Source: Phycisphaerae bacterium
GTDB lineage: Bacteria > Planctomycetota > Phycisphaerae > UBA1845 > Fen-1342
Length of the DNA: 23,905 bases
Assembly: GCA_022842805.1 (NCBI GenBank)
Contig: JALHOX010000013.1
Coordinates: 1,671-25,575, forward strand
Direction: 5' to 3'
A program made the translations under genes and the position numbers. Shown here one piece after another: positions 7,707 to 15,260 of this stretch; the first letter of the stretch is position 1; each line of letters begins with the position of its first letter. The notes under the pieces were generated by a model that was not told where the DNA came from, searched no databases, and saw nothing but the letters and a program-made list of their open reading frames with translations.

Positions 7707-7744
7707 CCACCCGGCCGCGCCACTCGCCGTTTTCCGTGCCACCC
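7695..7744. repeat. Pair of 18-bp direct repeats
   Basis: CCGTTGTCCGTGCCACCC (7695-7712) and CCGTTTTCCGTGCCACCC (7727-7744) match at 17 of 18 positions. The first copy forms one arm of the neighbouring hairpin. They may be a dispersed intergenic repeat or a binding site; no function can be read directly. Confidence 0.55.
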
Positions 7745-7799
7745 CCTCAGGCTGCAATCGCGGCACATTTCACAGTTCGCGACGACTTTTGCGCCAGCG

Positions 7800-7808
7800 T
7801 GTTACAAT
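7800..7808 (+). promoter_or_regulatory. Candidate extended -10 promoter element for uvrA
   Basis: TGTTACAAT fits the extended -10 form TG-N-TATAAT at 5 of 6 hexamer bases and lies 84 bp before the uvrA ATG. No good -35 hexamer stands at the usual distance. The direct repeats sit just upstream. Confidence 0.35.
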
Positions 7809-7892
7809 GCGCCGTTTATTCGGTCGGCAGCCGCCGGACCCCCGTGGTCCGCCGGCGATGGAACCGACCGCGTCCATAGACGGAAGCCTGGG

Positions 7893-10868
7893 ATGGCACG
7901 GCCAATCGTCGCAAGCCCGCCGGTGATTCGCGTTCGCGGCGCGAAGGAAAACAACCTCCAGGACATCTCGATCGACATTCCGCGCGATCGACTGACCGTC
8001 ATCACGGGTCTCTCCGGCTCCGGCAAAAGCACGCTGGCGTTTGACACGATTTACGCCGAGGGCCAGCGCAAGTACGTCGAATCACTCAGCGTCCACGCCC
8101 GTCATTTTCTGGAGCAGGTCGGCAAGCCCGACGTCGAGCAGATCGACGGACTGCCCCCCACGCTGGCGATCGGGCAATTCAGCACCACGCCCAACCCGCG
8201 CTCGATCGTCGCCACCACGACCGAGATTTACGACTTTCTGCGCGTGCTCTACTCGCGCGTCGGCGGCCCGCACTGCCCGCAGTGCGCCCGACCGCTGATG
8301 CGCCGTACAGTCGATCAGATCGTGAATGAGACGCTCGCGCTGCCGCCCGACACGCGGCTGATGATCCTCGCCCCGCTCACCCGCGGCGAAAAGACCGACC
8401 TGACCGCCGTCGTGCGTCGCATTCAGCGCGAGGGCTTCGTCCGCGCCCGCGTCGACGGACGGCTGTGCGACGTGGCGGACCTGACGGAGTCCGGCGCGAA
8501 GAAGTCGAGCGCCATCGACGTTGTCATCGACCGTCTGCAACCCAAGCTCGCGATGCGCAGCCGCCTCGCCGACGCGGTCGAACTCGCGATGCGCATCGGT
8601 GACGGCGTCGCCATCGTCTCGCACGCCGCCGCGAAGGCCGAGGCTCCCGCCGGCGGCGAGGGCGGCGGCTCGGCCGGCGCGGAAGCGTGGCTCGACCACC
8701 ATTTCAGCGAGCGTTTTGCGTGCAGCGTGTGCAACATCAGCGTCGACGACCTTTCGCCGCGGGCTTTCAGCTTTAACTCGCCCTACGGCGCCTGCGCCGC
8801 GTGCGACGGGCTCGGCACGCGGCTGGCTTTTGCCGAAGACCTGATCGTGCCGGAGCCGGGCCTGGCGATTTTGGGCGGCGCGATCGCGCCGTGGCGCGGG
8901 CCGAATCAGAAGATCGCCGCCAATTTCGCCAAGATCGCCAAGTCGATCTGCGCCGCGATGGAGGCCTCGCCGGAAAAGCCGTGGGCCACGCTGACGGCGG
9001 ACGTGCGGCGGGTCTTCCTCCATGGCTCCACGCCGCGCGATCTGGAAGAGCACGGGGTCGAGTTTGAGGGCATCATTCCCAATCTGCAGCGCCGCGCGAA
9101 AGCGGCGGGCGGCGACGGCGGGGCGTCGCGGCTGGCCGAGTTCCAAGCCGAGCTGATCTGCGAAACCTGCCGCGGCGCAAGGCTCAAGGCTGCGGCTCTC
9201 GCGGTGCGCGTCGAGCAGCGGGGGATCGCCGATGTCACGCGGCTGCCGATCAGCGAGGCGCGGGCGTGGTTCGACGGCCTCAAGTTTGCGGGGGAGGCCG
9301 CCGTCATCGCCGCGCCCGTGTTGCGGGAGATCCGTCAGCGCCTGCGCTTCCTCGACGATGTCGGCCTCGGCTACCTCACGCTCGACCGCGCCAGCGCCAC
9401 GCTCTCCGGCGGCGAAGCGCAGCGCATTCGGCTCGCGACGCAAATCGGCGCCGGCCTCGTCGGCGTGTGCTATGTGCTCGACGAGCCGACCATCGGCCTG
9501 CATCAACGCGACAACGAGCGGTTGCTCAAATCGATCCGCGGTCTGGTCGACGCCGGCAACACCGCCATCGTCGTCGAGCACGACGAAGACGTGATCCGCG
9601 CCGCCGATTACCTGATCGACATGGGGCCGGGCGCGGGCCTGCATGGCGGACGCATCATCTCCTCCGGCCCGGCGGCCGACGTCATCGCCGATCCGAACTC
9701 GATCACCGGCCGCTACATCAGCGGTGAATATGGCATTCCGCTGCCCGAGCAGCGTCGCCCGATCCGCCGCGATTTTCATCTGCAGGTGATCGGCGCCCGG
9801 GAGAACAACCTCAAGAACATCGACGTTTCGCTGCCGCTGGGCGCGTTCGTGGCGATCACGGGCGTCAGCGGCAGCGGCAAGAGCACGCTGATTTCGCAGA
9901 TTCTGCTGCCCGCGGTTCGCCGTCGCGTGATGAAGACGAACGAGCGGGCCGGCGTTCATGAGCGGCTGGTGGGCGCCAATCGCATCGACCGCGTGATCGA
10001 GATCGACCAGTCGCCCATCGGCCGCACGCCGCGCAGCAATCCGGCGACCTTTACCGGCGTTTTCGACGAGATCCGCGAGCTCTACGCCAAGAGCAAGGAA
10101 GCCAAGATTCGCGGCTACGACGCCAGTCGTTTCAGCTTCAACGTGAAGGGCGGCCGCTGCGAAGCGTGTCAGGGGCAGGGCACGCGACGGATCGAAATGC
10201 ACTTTCTGCCCGACGTGTTTGTCGAGTGTCAGGAATGCAAGGGCACGCGCTATGCGCGCGAGACGCTCGAAGTGCGCTATCGCGGCAAGTCGATCGCCGA
10301 AGTGCTGGAAATGCGGGTCGAAGACGCGCTGGGCTTTTTCGACAGTTTCCCCAAGATTCTGCACGGGATCCGCGCGCTATCCGATGTGGGGCTTGGTTAT
10401 GTGCGACTGGGCCAGCCCAGCAACACGCTCTCCGGCGGCGAGGCGCAGCGCGTGAAGCTGGCGGGCGAGGTGTGCAAGGGGGCGAGCGCGCCCGCCGGCC
10501 CCTCCGCCGCGCGCGGCGCGCAGCGGCCCGCCGAGCGCGGCAAGGGCGAGCCGCACACGCTCTATGTGCTGGACGAGCCGACCTCGGGGCTGCACTTTGC
10601 CGACATTCAGACGCTGCTGGCGGTGCTGGAGCGGCTGGTGGATCGCGGTCATAGCGTGGTGGTGATCGAGCACAATCTCGATGTGATCAAGGTTGCCGAC
10701 TGGGTCATCGACCTCGGCCCCGAGGGGGGCGATGCGGGCGGTCGCATCGTGGCGCAGGGGCGGCCGGAAGACATCGCCCGCGTGGCGGAGAGCTTCACGG
10801 GCCAGTATCTGAAGCCGAAGCTCGGCCCCGGCGTGCCGGGCGAGCCGGTGCGGGCGGCGGCGGGCTGA
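7893..10868 (+). CDS. uvrA: Excinuclease ABC subunit A (UvrA)
   Basis: UvrA is the damage-recognition ATPase of nucleotide excision repair; it loads UvrB at lesions in the cytoplasm. The 991-aa protein has both ABC ATPase modules: Walker A at 39-47 (GLSGSGKST) and 657-665 (GVSGSGKST), and signatures LSGGEAQR at 504 and 846 followed by VLDEPTIGLH and VLDEPTSGLH. Zinc-finger cysteines are visible at C277/C280 and C301/C304, and in the second module as CEAC and CQEC. It is longer than the usual ~940 aa. A low-complexity Ala/Pro/Gly/Arg insert at about 863-884 lies between the second signature and its Walker B, and there is a Gly/Ala-rich stretch near 252-262. The ATG at 7893 has GGAAG six bases upstream; a longer open frame to 7617 is not credible. 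I saw no recognisable SOS box. Confidence 0.97.
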   Translation: MARPIVASPPVIRVRGAKENNLQDISIDIPRDRLTVITGLSGSGKSTLAFDTIYAEGQRKYVESLSVHARHFLEQVGKPDVEQIDGLPPTLAIGQFSTTPNPRSIVATTTEIYDFLRVLYSRVGGPHCPQCARPLMRRTVDQIVNETLALPPDTRLMILAPLTRGEKTDLTAVVRRIQREGFVRARVDGRLCDVADLTESGAKKSSAIDVVIDRLQPKLAMRSRLADAVELAMRIGDGVAIVSHAAAKAEAPAGGEGGGSAGAEAWLDHHFSERFACSVCNISVDDLSPRAFSFNSPYGACAACDGLGTRLAFAEDLIVPEPGLAILGGAIAPWRGPNQKIAANFAKIAKSICAAMEASPEKPWATLTADVRRVFLHGSTPRDLEEHGVEFEGIIPNLQRRAKAAGGDGGASRLAEFQAELICETCRGARLKAAALAVRVEQRGIADVTRLPISEARAWFDGLKFAGEAAVIAAPVLREIRQRLRFLDDVGLGYLTLDRASATLSGGEAQRIRLATQIGAGLVGVCYVLDEPTIGLHQRDNERLLKSIRGLVDAGNTAIVVEHDEDVIRAADYLIDMGPGAGLHGGRIISSGPAADVIADPNSITGRYISGEYGIPLPEQRRPIRRDFHLQVIGARENNLKNIDVSLPLGAFVAITGVSGSGKSTLISQILLPAVRRRVMKTNERAGVHERLVGANRIDRVIEIDQSPIGRTPRSNPATFTGVFDEIRELYAKSKEAKIRGYDASRFSFNVKGGRCEACQGQGTRRIEMHFLPDVFVECQECKGTRYARETLEVRYRGKSIAEVLEMRVEDALGFFDSFPKILHGIRALSDVGLGYVRLGQPSNTLSGGEAQRVKLAGEVCKGASAPAGPSAARGAQRPAERGKGEPHTLYVLDEPTSGLHFADIQTLLAVLERLVDRGHSVVVIEHNLDVIKVADWVIDLGPEGGDAGGRIVAQGRPEDIARVAESFTGQYLKPKLGPGVPGEPVRAAAG

Positions 10869-11116
10869 GAAGCGGTGCGTGCGGTAGGGCGGGTTTCACC
10901 CGCCGTACGATTCGCGGTGGCGGGCCATGGTTGGGTCGACCCGTCGGGCGGTCGCGCGCTGGGCGGTAGGGGGCTCGTCAGATCACTCCGGAAGTGCGCT
11001 CCATATTTCGATGTCGCAGCCGCAGGATCGCACCGGCCGAGACACGATTGGGGTGATGCCGTCGCTCGGGGGGCGGGCTCCGCGCGATAGAATCCGGCCG
11101 GAAACTGGAGAACCCC
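10869..11116. other. Intergenic region between uvrA and the aldehyde dehydrogenase gene
   Basis: About 248 bp without a supported gene. It contains the palindrome at 10884-10904 and a TAGAAT hexamer (11088-11093) that could be a -10 box 23 bp before the next ATG, though no matching -35 was seen. Confidence 0.4.
10884..10904 (+). repeat. GTAGGG-headed palindrome, 15 bp after the uvrA stop
   Basis: GTAGGGCGGGTTTCACCCGCC contains a 7-bp stem, GGCGGGT (10888-10894) with ACCCGCC (10898-10904), and the loop TTC. It shares the GTAGGG head with the elements in the nuo operon. It could act as a 3'-end stabilising hairpin for uvrA mRNA. Confidence 0.6.
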
Positions 11117-12562
11117 ATGCAACGCATCGGAAACTACATCGGCGGCGAGATCGTTCCGCCTGTCAACGGGCAGTGGATGGACAATGTCGATCCCGCCGTG
11201 GGCAGGCCCTATGCCCTGACTCCCGCGTCCGACAGCGCCGACGTCGATCGAGCCGTGGCGGCGGCGGAGGCGGCGTATCCGGCGTGGTCGGCGACGTCGG
11301 TTGAGGAGCGGGCCGCCGTGCTGATGCGACTGCGCGAGGCGATCGATCGGCGCAAGGATCAGCTTGCGATGGCCGAGTGCATCGATGGGGGGAAGCCGAT
11401 CACGCGGGCGCGCGATCACGAAATCCCGCGCGTGCTGAGCAACTTTCGCTACTTTGCCGCCGCCATCCAGCACAACCACTCCGAGCTGTACCCCGGGGCG
11501 AACAACACATTGAACATGATTCTGCGGCGGCCGCGCGGCGTGGTGGGGCTGATTTCGCCGTGGAATCTGCCGCTTTATCTGCTGACCTGGAAGGTCGCGC
11601 CGGCGATCGCGACGGGGAACACGTGCGTCGCGAAGCCGTCGGAGGTGACGCCGATGACGGCCCACCTGTTTGCCGAGATTTGCCGCGAGGCGGAGTTGCC
11701 GGCGGGCGTCGTGAACATCGTGCATGGGCGCGGGGCCGAAGCGGGCGCGGCGCTGATCAACCACGAGAGCATTCGCACGGTTTCCTTTACCGGTGGCACG
11801 GCGACCGGCCGCGCGATCGCGTCGGCGGTGGCGCCGGGGTTTAAGAAGCTCTCACTCGAGCTGGGCGGAAAAAACCCGACGATCATCTTCGACGACGCCC
11901 CGGGCGCGGCGCTGCAGGCGAGCGTCATGGCGGCCTTTGCCAATACGGGGCAGATCTGCCTGTGCGGCTCGCGCATTCTCGTGCAACAGACGATCTACGA
12001 GTCGTTTGTGAAGAGCTTTGTGCAGGAGGCGGAGAAGCTGCGCGTCGGCGATCCATTGGACGGCGCGACGCAGATCGGGTCGCTCGTGTCGCACGATCAA
12101 CTGCAAAAGTCCATCCGCTATGCGGCGTTGGCGCGCGAGGAGGGCGGGCGCATTCTGCTGGGCGGAGAGCGGTTTCGGCCCGCGGCCGAGCGTTGTCGCG
12201 ACGGGTTTTTCTTTTCGCCGACGGTGGTGGTGGGGCTGGATTCGAAAGCCCGCACGTGTCAGGAGGAGATCTTTGGGCCGATCGTCACGATCGCGCCGTT
12301 CCGCGATCTCGACCACGCGATTGCGCTGGCCAACGACACCGGCTACGGCCTGTCGGCGTCGGTCTGGACTCAGAACATCGACAAGGCGCATCGCGTGGCG
12401 GGGGCGGTCGATTGCGGCACGGTGTGGATCAACTGCTGGCTGGTGCGCGACCTGCGCGTGCCCTTTGGCGGCACCAAGCAGAGCGGCCTGGGCCGCGAGG
12501 GCGGCGACGAGGCGCTGCGGTTTTTCACCGAGCCGAAGAATGTGTGCCTGCGGGTGAATTGA
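11117..12562 (+). CDS. NAD(P)-dependent aldehyde dehydrogenase, 2-(amino/hydroxy)muconic-semialdehyde dehydrogenase-like
   Basis: A complete 481-aa class I-type aldehyde dehydrogenase that should oxidise an aldehyde to a carboxylate. Catalytic residues are visible: nucleophile C281 in FANTGQICLCGS, general base E248 in SLELGGKNP, N150 in SPWNLPLYLLTWK, and the nucleotide-binding loop SFTGGTATGR (223-232). The C-terminal block WINCWLVRDLRVPFGGTKQS, then GLGREGG and FFTEPKNVCL, is characteristic of the muconic-semialdehyde branch (ALDH8A1-like; kynurenine or catechol meta-cleavage pathways). That suggests, but does not prove, a role in tryptophan or aromatic-ring catabolism. No ring-cleavage genes are nearby, although fumarylacetoacetase is ~5.4 kb downstream. 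The ATG at 11117 has GGAG (11107-11110) six bases upstream. The family is secure; substrate identity is moderate at best. Confidence 0.9.
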   Translation: MQRIGNYIGGEIVPPVNGQWMDNVDPAVGRPYALTPASDSADVDRAVAAAEAAYPAWSATSVEERAAVLMRLREAIDRRKDQLAMAECIDGGKPITRARDHEIPRVLSNFRYFAAAIQHNHSELYPGANNTLNMILRRPRGVVGLISPWNLPLYLLTWKVAPAIATGNTCVAKPSEVTPMTAHLFAEICREAELPAGVVNIVHGRGAEAGAALINHESIRTVSFTGGTATGRAIASAVAPGFKKLSLELGGKNPTIIFDDAPGAALQASVMAAFANTGQICLCGSRILVQQTIYESFVKSFVQEAEKLRVGDPLDGATQIGSLVSHDQLQKSIRYAALAREEGGRILLGGERFRPAAERCRDGFFFSPTVVVGLDSKARTCQEEIFGPIVTIAPFRDLDHAIALANDTGYGLSASVWTQNIDKAHRVAGAVDCGTVWINCWLVRDLRVPFGGTKQSGLGREGGDEALRFFTEPKNVCLRVN

Positions 12563-12578
12563 TTTCCGGCTCGACAGG

Positions 12579-12598
12579 CCGCCGGTAACTATCGGCGG
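12579..12598 (+). terminator. Stem-loop 16 bp after the aldehyde dehydrogenase stop
   Basis: CCGCCG (12579-12584) and CGGCGG (12593-12598) form a 6-bp GC stem with an 8-nt loop. No T-run follows, so it is at best a weak or Rho-assisted terminator or an mRNA 3' end protector. Confidence 0.3.
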
Positions 12599-12668
12599 AT
12601 GAGACGCTCGGCGCTGCAGCGCATGGCAGTGATTGGGAATCTTCTTCGTCTCTCTGCGAAGCGTTGCT

Positions 12669-12757
12669 AAACTCAAAGCCGGATCGCTCGATCCCGCCTG
12701 AGGGCGAAATCCTCGGGCGCGGCGCCAGGCTTCAAGCCTGTGCCATGGACTGAGTTT
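12669..12757 (+). ncRNA. Candidate structured leader: three hairpins inside a closing stem, ending at the ribosome site
   Basis: AAACTCA (12669-12675) can pair with TGAGTTT (12751-12757). Inside lie three successive hairpins: GGATC/GATCC with loop GCTC (12681-12694, the last pair of the tetraloop also complementary); CGCCTGAGG/CCTCGGGCG with one G-T pair and a 7-nt loop (12695-12719); and a stem around CAGGC-TTCAA-GCCTG with outer GGC/GCC (12721-12744). The ribosome-binding site GAGAGGA (12758-12764) follows directly. This could be a cis-regulatory leader. The last hairpin may instead be a dispersed palindromic repeat, and a possible -10 box at 12668-12673 would start the RNA inside the closing stem. 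Confidence 0.35.
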
Positions 12758-12767
12758 GAGAGGATTC

Positions 12768-13448
12768 ATGGCCGAGATCGAATCAGTGTCGATTCCCGAA
12801 GAAGTGCCGGTGTTTCCGCTCCCGGGGGTCGTGCTGTTTCCACACATTGTGCTGCCGCTGCACCTTTTCGAGCCGCGCTATCGCAGCATGGCGTCGGATG
12901 CGCTCAGCGGTCCGGGGATCATCTCGCTCGCGTTGCTGCGCCCCGGCTTTGAGCCGCTCTATCACACGTTGAACGCGCCGATCCATCCGGTGGTGTGCGT
13001 CGGTCGCATTATCGGATCTGAACGGCTTGCCGCCGGCACGTACAACATTTTGCTGCAGGGGGTCTGCCGGGCGCGGGTGGTACATGAGCGCCAGGATCGC
13101 CCCTATCGCGTGGCCACGATCGACGTGATCCCGCCGCCCTCCGCGGATCCGCCCGTTGCCGATGCGCGCCAGGCGTTGCAATCGGCCGTGGGCGAATGCG
13201 TCTCCGGCGAATGGCCGCAACATGAGCGATGGCGGAAGCTTCTTTCGGCGGGCCTGCCGCTCGACGCGCTGACCGATGTGATTTCCAGCGACCTGCCGGT
13301 CGACGTCGAACTGCAACAGGCCCTGCTGGCGGAGGCCGATTGCGCCACGCGGGCCGGCATGATTGTCGAAGCGGTGCGGAGCATCGCGGCGATCCGCGCC
13401 GCGCGTCGTCGGCGAAATGCGATCCGCGGGTCAAGTTCGATGAATTGA
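12768..13448 (+). CDS. Lon N-terminal (LON substrate-binding) domain protein
   Basis: A 226-aa protein consisting of the domain found at the N-terminus of Lon proteases, without the ATPase and protease parts. The signature is clear at the start: VPVFPLPGVVLFPHIVLPLH then LFEPRYRSM (residues 13-41), later IHPVVCVGRII, AAGTYNILLQGVCRARVV and YRVATIDVI. A helical C-terminal part follows, with a basic end (IRAARRRRNAIRG). Stand-alone LON-domain proteins are widespread, and their role, probably protein or peptide binding, is not settled. The ATG at 12768 follows GAGAGGA; a TTG at 12756 is possible but less well placed. The next gene, nuoA, starts 131 bp downstream on the same strand, so limited co-transcription is possible. 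Confidence 0.88.
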   Translation: MAEIESVSIPEEVPVFPLPGVVLFPHIVLPLHLFEPRYRSMASDALSGPGIISLALLRPGFEPLYHTLNAPIHPVVCVGRIIGSERLAAGTYNILLQGVCRARVVHERQDRPYRVATIDVIPPPSADPPVADARQALQSAVGECVSGEWPQHERWRKLLSAGLPLDALTDVISSDLPVDVELQQALLAEADCATRAGMIVEAVRSIAAIRAARRRRNAIRGSSSMN

Positions 13449-13466
13449 AAGCTGGCCCGGCTCGCG

Positions 13467-13495
13467 TTGCGGATTGCGAAAAGCCCTTCTACACT
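13467..13495 (+). promoter_or_regulatory. Candidate promoter for the nuoABCD cluster
   Basis: TTGCGG (13467-13472), 17 bp, then TACACT (13490-13495) gives a sigma-70-like pair with ideal spacing, beginning 18 bp after the Lon-domain stop and ending 84 bp before the nuoA ATG. The hexamers are imperfect (about 3 and 4 of 6), and planctomycete promoter consensus is poorly known. Confidence 0.35.
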
Positions 13496-13579
13496 CGCCG
13501 CAGCGAGCTTGGCATCGGGCGAAATCGGCCCGATCCGCCGCTCGCGGATTCCGCGCTCGAAACCAGGAAAAGGTCTGCC

Positions 13580-14008
13580 ATGCAAGTTCCTGTCACCGGC
13601 GACTTTACGCCGATCGCACTACTGATCCTCGGGGTCATTGCCCTGGCCGGCGTGATCGCGCTCGCGACGCACCTCATCGGCCCGCAGCGTTCGGGCGATA
13701 CAAAGATGGCCACGTACGAATCGGGCATGGAGCCGATCGGCGATGCGCGGCGTCGCTTTAACGTCCGCTTTTACCTCGTTGCGGTGCTTTTCATCGTCTT
13801 CGACGTGGAATTGATCTTTTTGTACCCCTGGGCGACTGTCGCCGGCAGCTATCACGAGGCCAAGGCCGCCAACGCCGCCTGGGCCAATGAGCTGGCCGCG
13901 ACAGGCCACACGCCGCTCTATCTGCTCGGCGTGATCATGGTGTTTTTCGTGCTGCTGCTCGTCGGCTTCATCTATGAGTGGCAGAAGGGAATTTTCAAAT
14001 GGGATTGA
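13580..14008 (+). CDS. nuoA: NADH-quinone oxidoreductase subunit A
   Basis: A small membrane subunit of respiratory complex I at the junction between the peripheral and membrane arms. The 142-aa protein has three membrane segments (about 11-34, 66-85, 111-132). The conserved loop YESGMEPIGDARRRFNVRFY (about 45-64) is diagnostic, followed by LVAVLFIVFDVELIFLYPWA, which holds the conserved acidic FDVE. The ATG at 13580 is preceded by GGAAAAGG (13566-13573) at good distance; an open frame extends upstream to 13229 but overlaps the Lon-domain gene and is not credible. It is the first gene of a nuoABCD run, and its end overlaps the nuoB start by 10 nt. Annotation is secure. Confidence 0.96.
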   Translation: MQVPVTGDFTPIALLILGVIALAGVIALATHLIGPQRSGDTKMATYESGMEPIGDARRRFNVRFYLVAVLFIVFDVELIFLYPWATVAGSYHEAKAANAAWANELAATGHTPLYLLGVIMVFFVLLLVGFIYEWQKGIFKWD

Positions 14009-14613
14009 AGTCGTTTGACCCCTCCAGCTTCAGCCTCGGCGGCGACGCGTTTGGGCTGACGCGGCTCGATTACGCGGTCGATCAGATCAAGCGCCATGGC
14101 GTGAACTGGGCCCGCAAGCACAGCCTCTGGCCGATGCCTTTTGCAACGGCCTGCTGCGGCATCGAGCTGATGGCCGTCGCCGCGAGCCGCTATGACATCT
14201 CGCGCTTCGGGGCCGAGGCGATGCGCTTCAGCCCGCGGCAGTGCGATCTGCTGATCGTCGCCGGCCGGGTTGTGATGAAGATGATGCCGGTGCTGCAGAA
14301 GATCTACATGCAGATGACCGAGCCGAAGTGGGTCATTTCGATGGGCGCCTGTGCTTCGAGCGGCGGCGTCTTCGACACCTACGCCGTCGTGCAGGGCATC
14401 GACCAGTTTGTGCCGGTCGATGTCTATTTGCCCGGCTGCCCGCCGCGGCCCGAGACGATTCTCGAAGGCTTTATGGCGATTCAGCGGATTGTGACCGAGC
14501 ACGGCATCGTGCCCAGCACCGAGCGCAAGGGCCTCGGATTGGTGGTCACCGCGCCGCCCAAGACCAACGTGGCCCTCGGCCCCGGCCTGGCCGCGAGCAT
14601 CGGCAATAACTAG
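13999..14613 (+). CDS. nuoB: NADH-quinone oxidoreductase subunit B
   Basis: The complex I subunit that carries the terminal iron-sulfur cluster N2, which passes electrons to quinone. The 204-aa protein shows the four cluster ligands: the adjacent pair C52/C53 in ATACCGIELMA, C118 in SMGACASSGG, and C147 in YLPGCPPRPE. LWPMPFATACCGIE and SRYDISRFGAE are typical of the family. The ATG at 13999 overlaps the nuoA end by 10 nt and follows AGAAGGGA; a GTG at 13978 would add seven residues (MAEGNFQ) and is less likely. The coding end is a TAG immediately followed by a GTAGGG palindrome. The C-terminal ~30 residues (after VPSTERKG) are Ala/Gly-rich and variable. Confidence 0.97.
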   Translation: MGLKSFDPSSFSLGGDAFGLTRLDYAVDQIKRHGVNWARKHSLWPMPFATACCGIELMAVAASRYDISRFGAEAMRFSPRQCDLLIVAGRVVMKMMPVLQKIYMQMTEPKWVISMGACASSGGVFDTYAVVQGIDQFVPVDVYLPGCPPRPETILEGFMAIQRIVTEHGIVPSTERKGLGLVVTAPPKTNVALGPGLAASIGNN

Positions 14614-14638
14614 GTAGGGTGCGTCCCTCGACGCACCC
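14614..14638 (+). repeat. GTAGGG-headed palindrome in the nuoB-nuoC spacer
   Basis: Starts directly at the nuoB stop (TAG then GTAGGG). The arms GGGTGCGTC (14617-14625) and GACGCACCC (14630-14638) form a 9-bp stem with loop CCTC. It fills most of the 39-bp spacer. A nearly identical copy lies at 15224-15248. Confidence 0.8.
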
Positions 14639-14652
14639 AACACGAGGATCGC

Positions 14653-15186
14653 ATGGCAGTCGCAGACGTGATGATCGCATTGCAGTCGCGCTTCCCCGAG
14701 CTTTCGCTCACCGCCAAGCCGCTCTGCACACTCCCCAACGGCCAGCCCGGCGACCAGGTGTTCGTCCGTGTGCCGGTCGAGCGGCTGCTGGATGTGATGC
14801 GGTTTCTAAAAGACGACGCCCGCTGCCAGTTCAACTTTCTCAGCGACGTGACCTGCGTCGACTACCTGGAATATCCCGACGCCGACGACCGCTTCGGCGT
14901 CACCTACAACCTCGCCAGCTATCCGCTCGGCCACCGGATGTTCGTGAAGGTCTATGTGAACGACCCCGAACCGGCGGTGCCCAGCGTGACGTCGATCTGG
15001 AAAGGCGCCGAGTGGACCGAGCGCGAGGTCTACGACATGTTCGGCATCCGCTTCACCGGCCACCCGGATCTGCGAAGAATCCTGATGCCGCCCAATTTCG
15101 TCGATCACCCGCTGCGCAAGGACTATCCGCTGCGTGGCAAGGGCGAGCGCGAGGCGTTTGACGTACTGACGCGAGAGAGTGCTTAG
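14653..15186 (+). CDS. nuoC: NADH-quinone oxidoreductase subunit C (30-kDa subunit)
   Basis: A hydrophilic peripheral-arm subunit of complex I, contacting NuoB and NuoD near the quinone site. The 177-aa protein carries the family signature in its second half: GAEWTEREVYDMFGIRFTGH (118-137), then PDLRRILMP (138-146) and DHPLRKDYPLRG (151-162). It is a separate gene rather than the NuoCD fusion of enterobacteria. The ATG at 14653 has GAGGA (14644-14648) 4 nt upstream. The TAG stop is again followed at once by a GTAGGG element. The spacer to nuoD is 117 bp and is filled with palindromes, unusually long for consecutive complex I genes. Confidence 0.96.
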   Translation: MAVADVMIALQSRFPELSLTAKPLCTLPNGQPGDQVFVRVPVERLLDVMRFLKDDARCQFNFLSDVTCVDYLEYPDADDRFGVTYNLASYPLGHRMFVKVYVNDPEPAVPSVTSIWKGAEWTEREVYDMFGIRFTGHPDLRRILMPPNFVDHPLRKDYPLRGKGEREAFDVLTRESA

Positions 15187-15217
15187 GTAGGGTGGGTGGA
15201 GCGCAGCGAAACCCACC
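15187..15217 (+). repeat. GTAGGG-headed palindrome, copy 1 in the nuoC-nuoD spacer
   Basis: Begins directly after the nuoC TAG stop. The arms GGTGGGT (15191-15197) and ACCCACC (15211-15217) enclose GGAGCGCAGCGAA. The arrangement GTAGGGTGGGT, AGCGCAGCGAA, ACCCACC resembles a short repeat found between genes in many unrelated bacteria. Confidence 0.75.
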
Positions 15218-15223
15218 ATCTGC

Positions 15224-15248
15224 GTAGGGTGCGTCCCTCGACGCACCG
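15224..15248 (+). repeat. GTAGGG-headed palindrome, copy 2 in the nuoC-nuoD spacer
   Basis: The arms GGTGCGTC (15228-15235) and GACGCACC (15240-15247) have loop CCTC. The sequence matches the element at 14614-14638 at 24 of 25 positions. Confidence 0.78.
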
Positions 15249-15260
15249 ACCGGCGACGAA

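Larger units (their letters stand above)
12563..12767. other. Intergenic region rich in hairpins before the Lon-domain gene
   Basis: About 205 bp with no gene. It holds the hairpin at 12579-12598 just after the dehydrogenase stop, and a run of three hairpins bounded by complementary 7-mers before the next start (see 12669-12757). A weak promoter candidate is TTCGTC (12645-12650), 17 bp, TAAACT (12668-12673). Confidence 0.45.

Noticed and set aside
8082..10364. A 760-codon open frame antisense to uvrA
   Set aside because: It mirrors the uvrA codon pattern in GC-rich DNA, has no recognisable domain and has no plausible ribosome site. The uvrA frame is unquestionable.
10875..11090. A 71-codon frame in the uvrA-dehydrogenase gap
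   Set aside because: It runs through the GTAGGG palindrome, has no ribosome site and has no recognisable protein features.
12731..12745. Minus-strand TGGCACAGGCTTGAA as a sigma-54 promoter
   Set aside because: The TTG is one base too close to TGGCAC and the required GC of the -12 element is missing. The sequence is explained by a hairpin.
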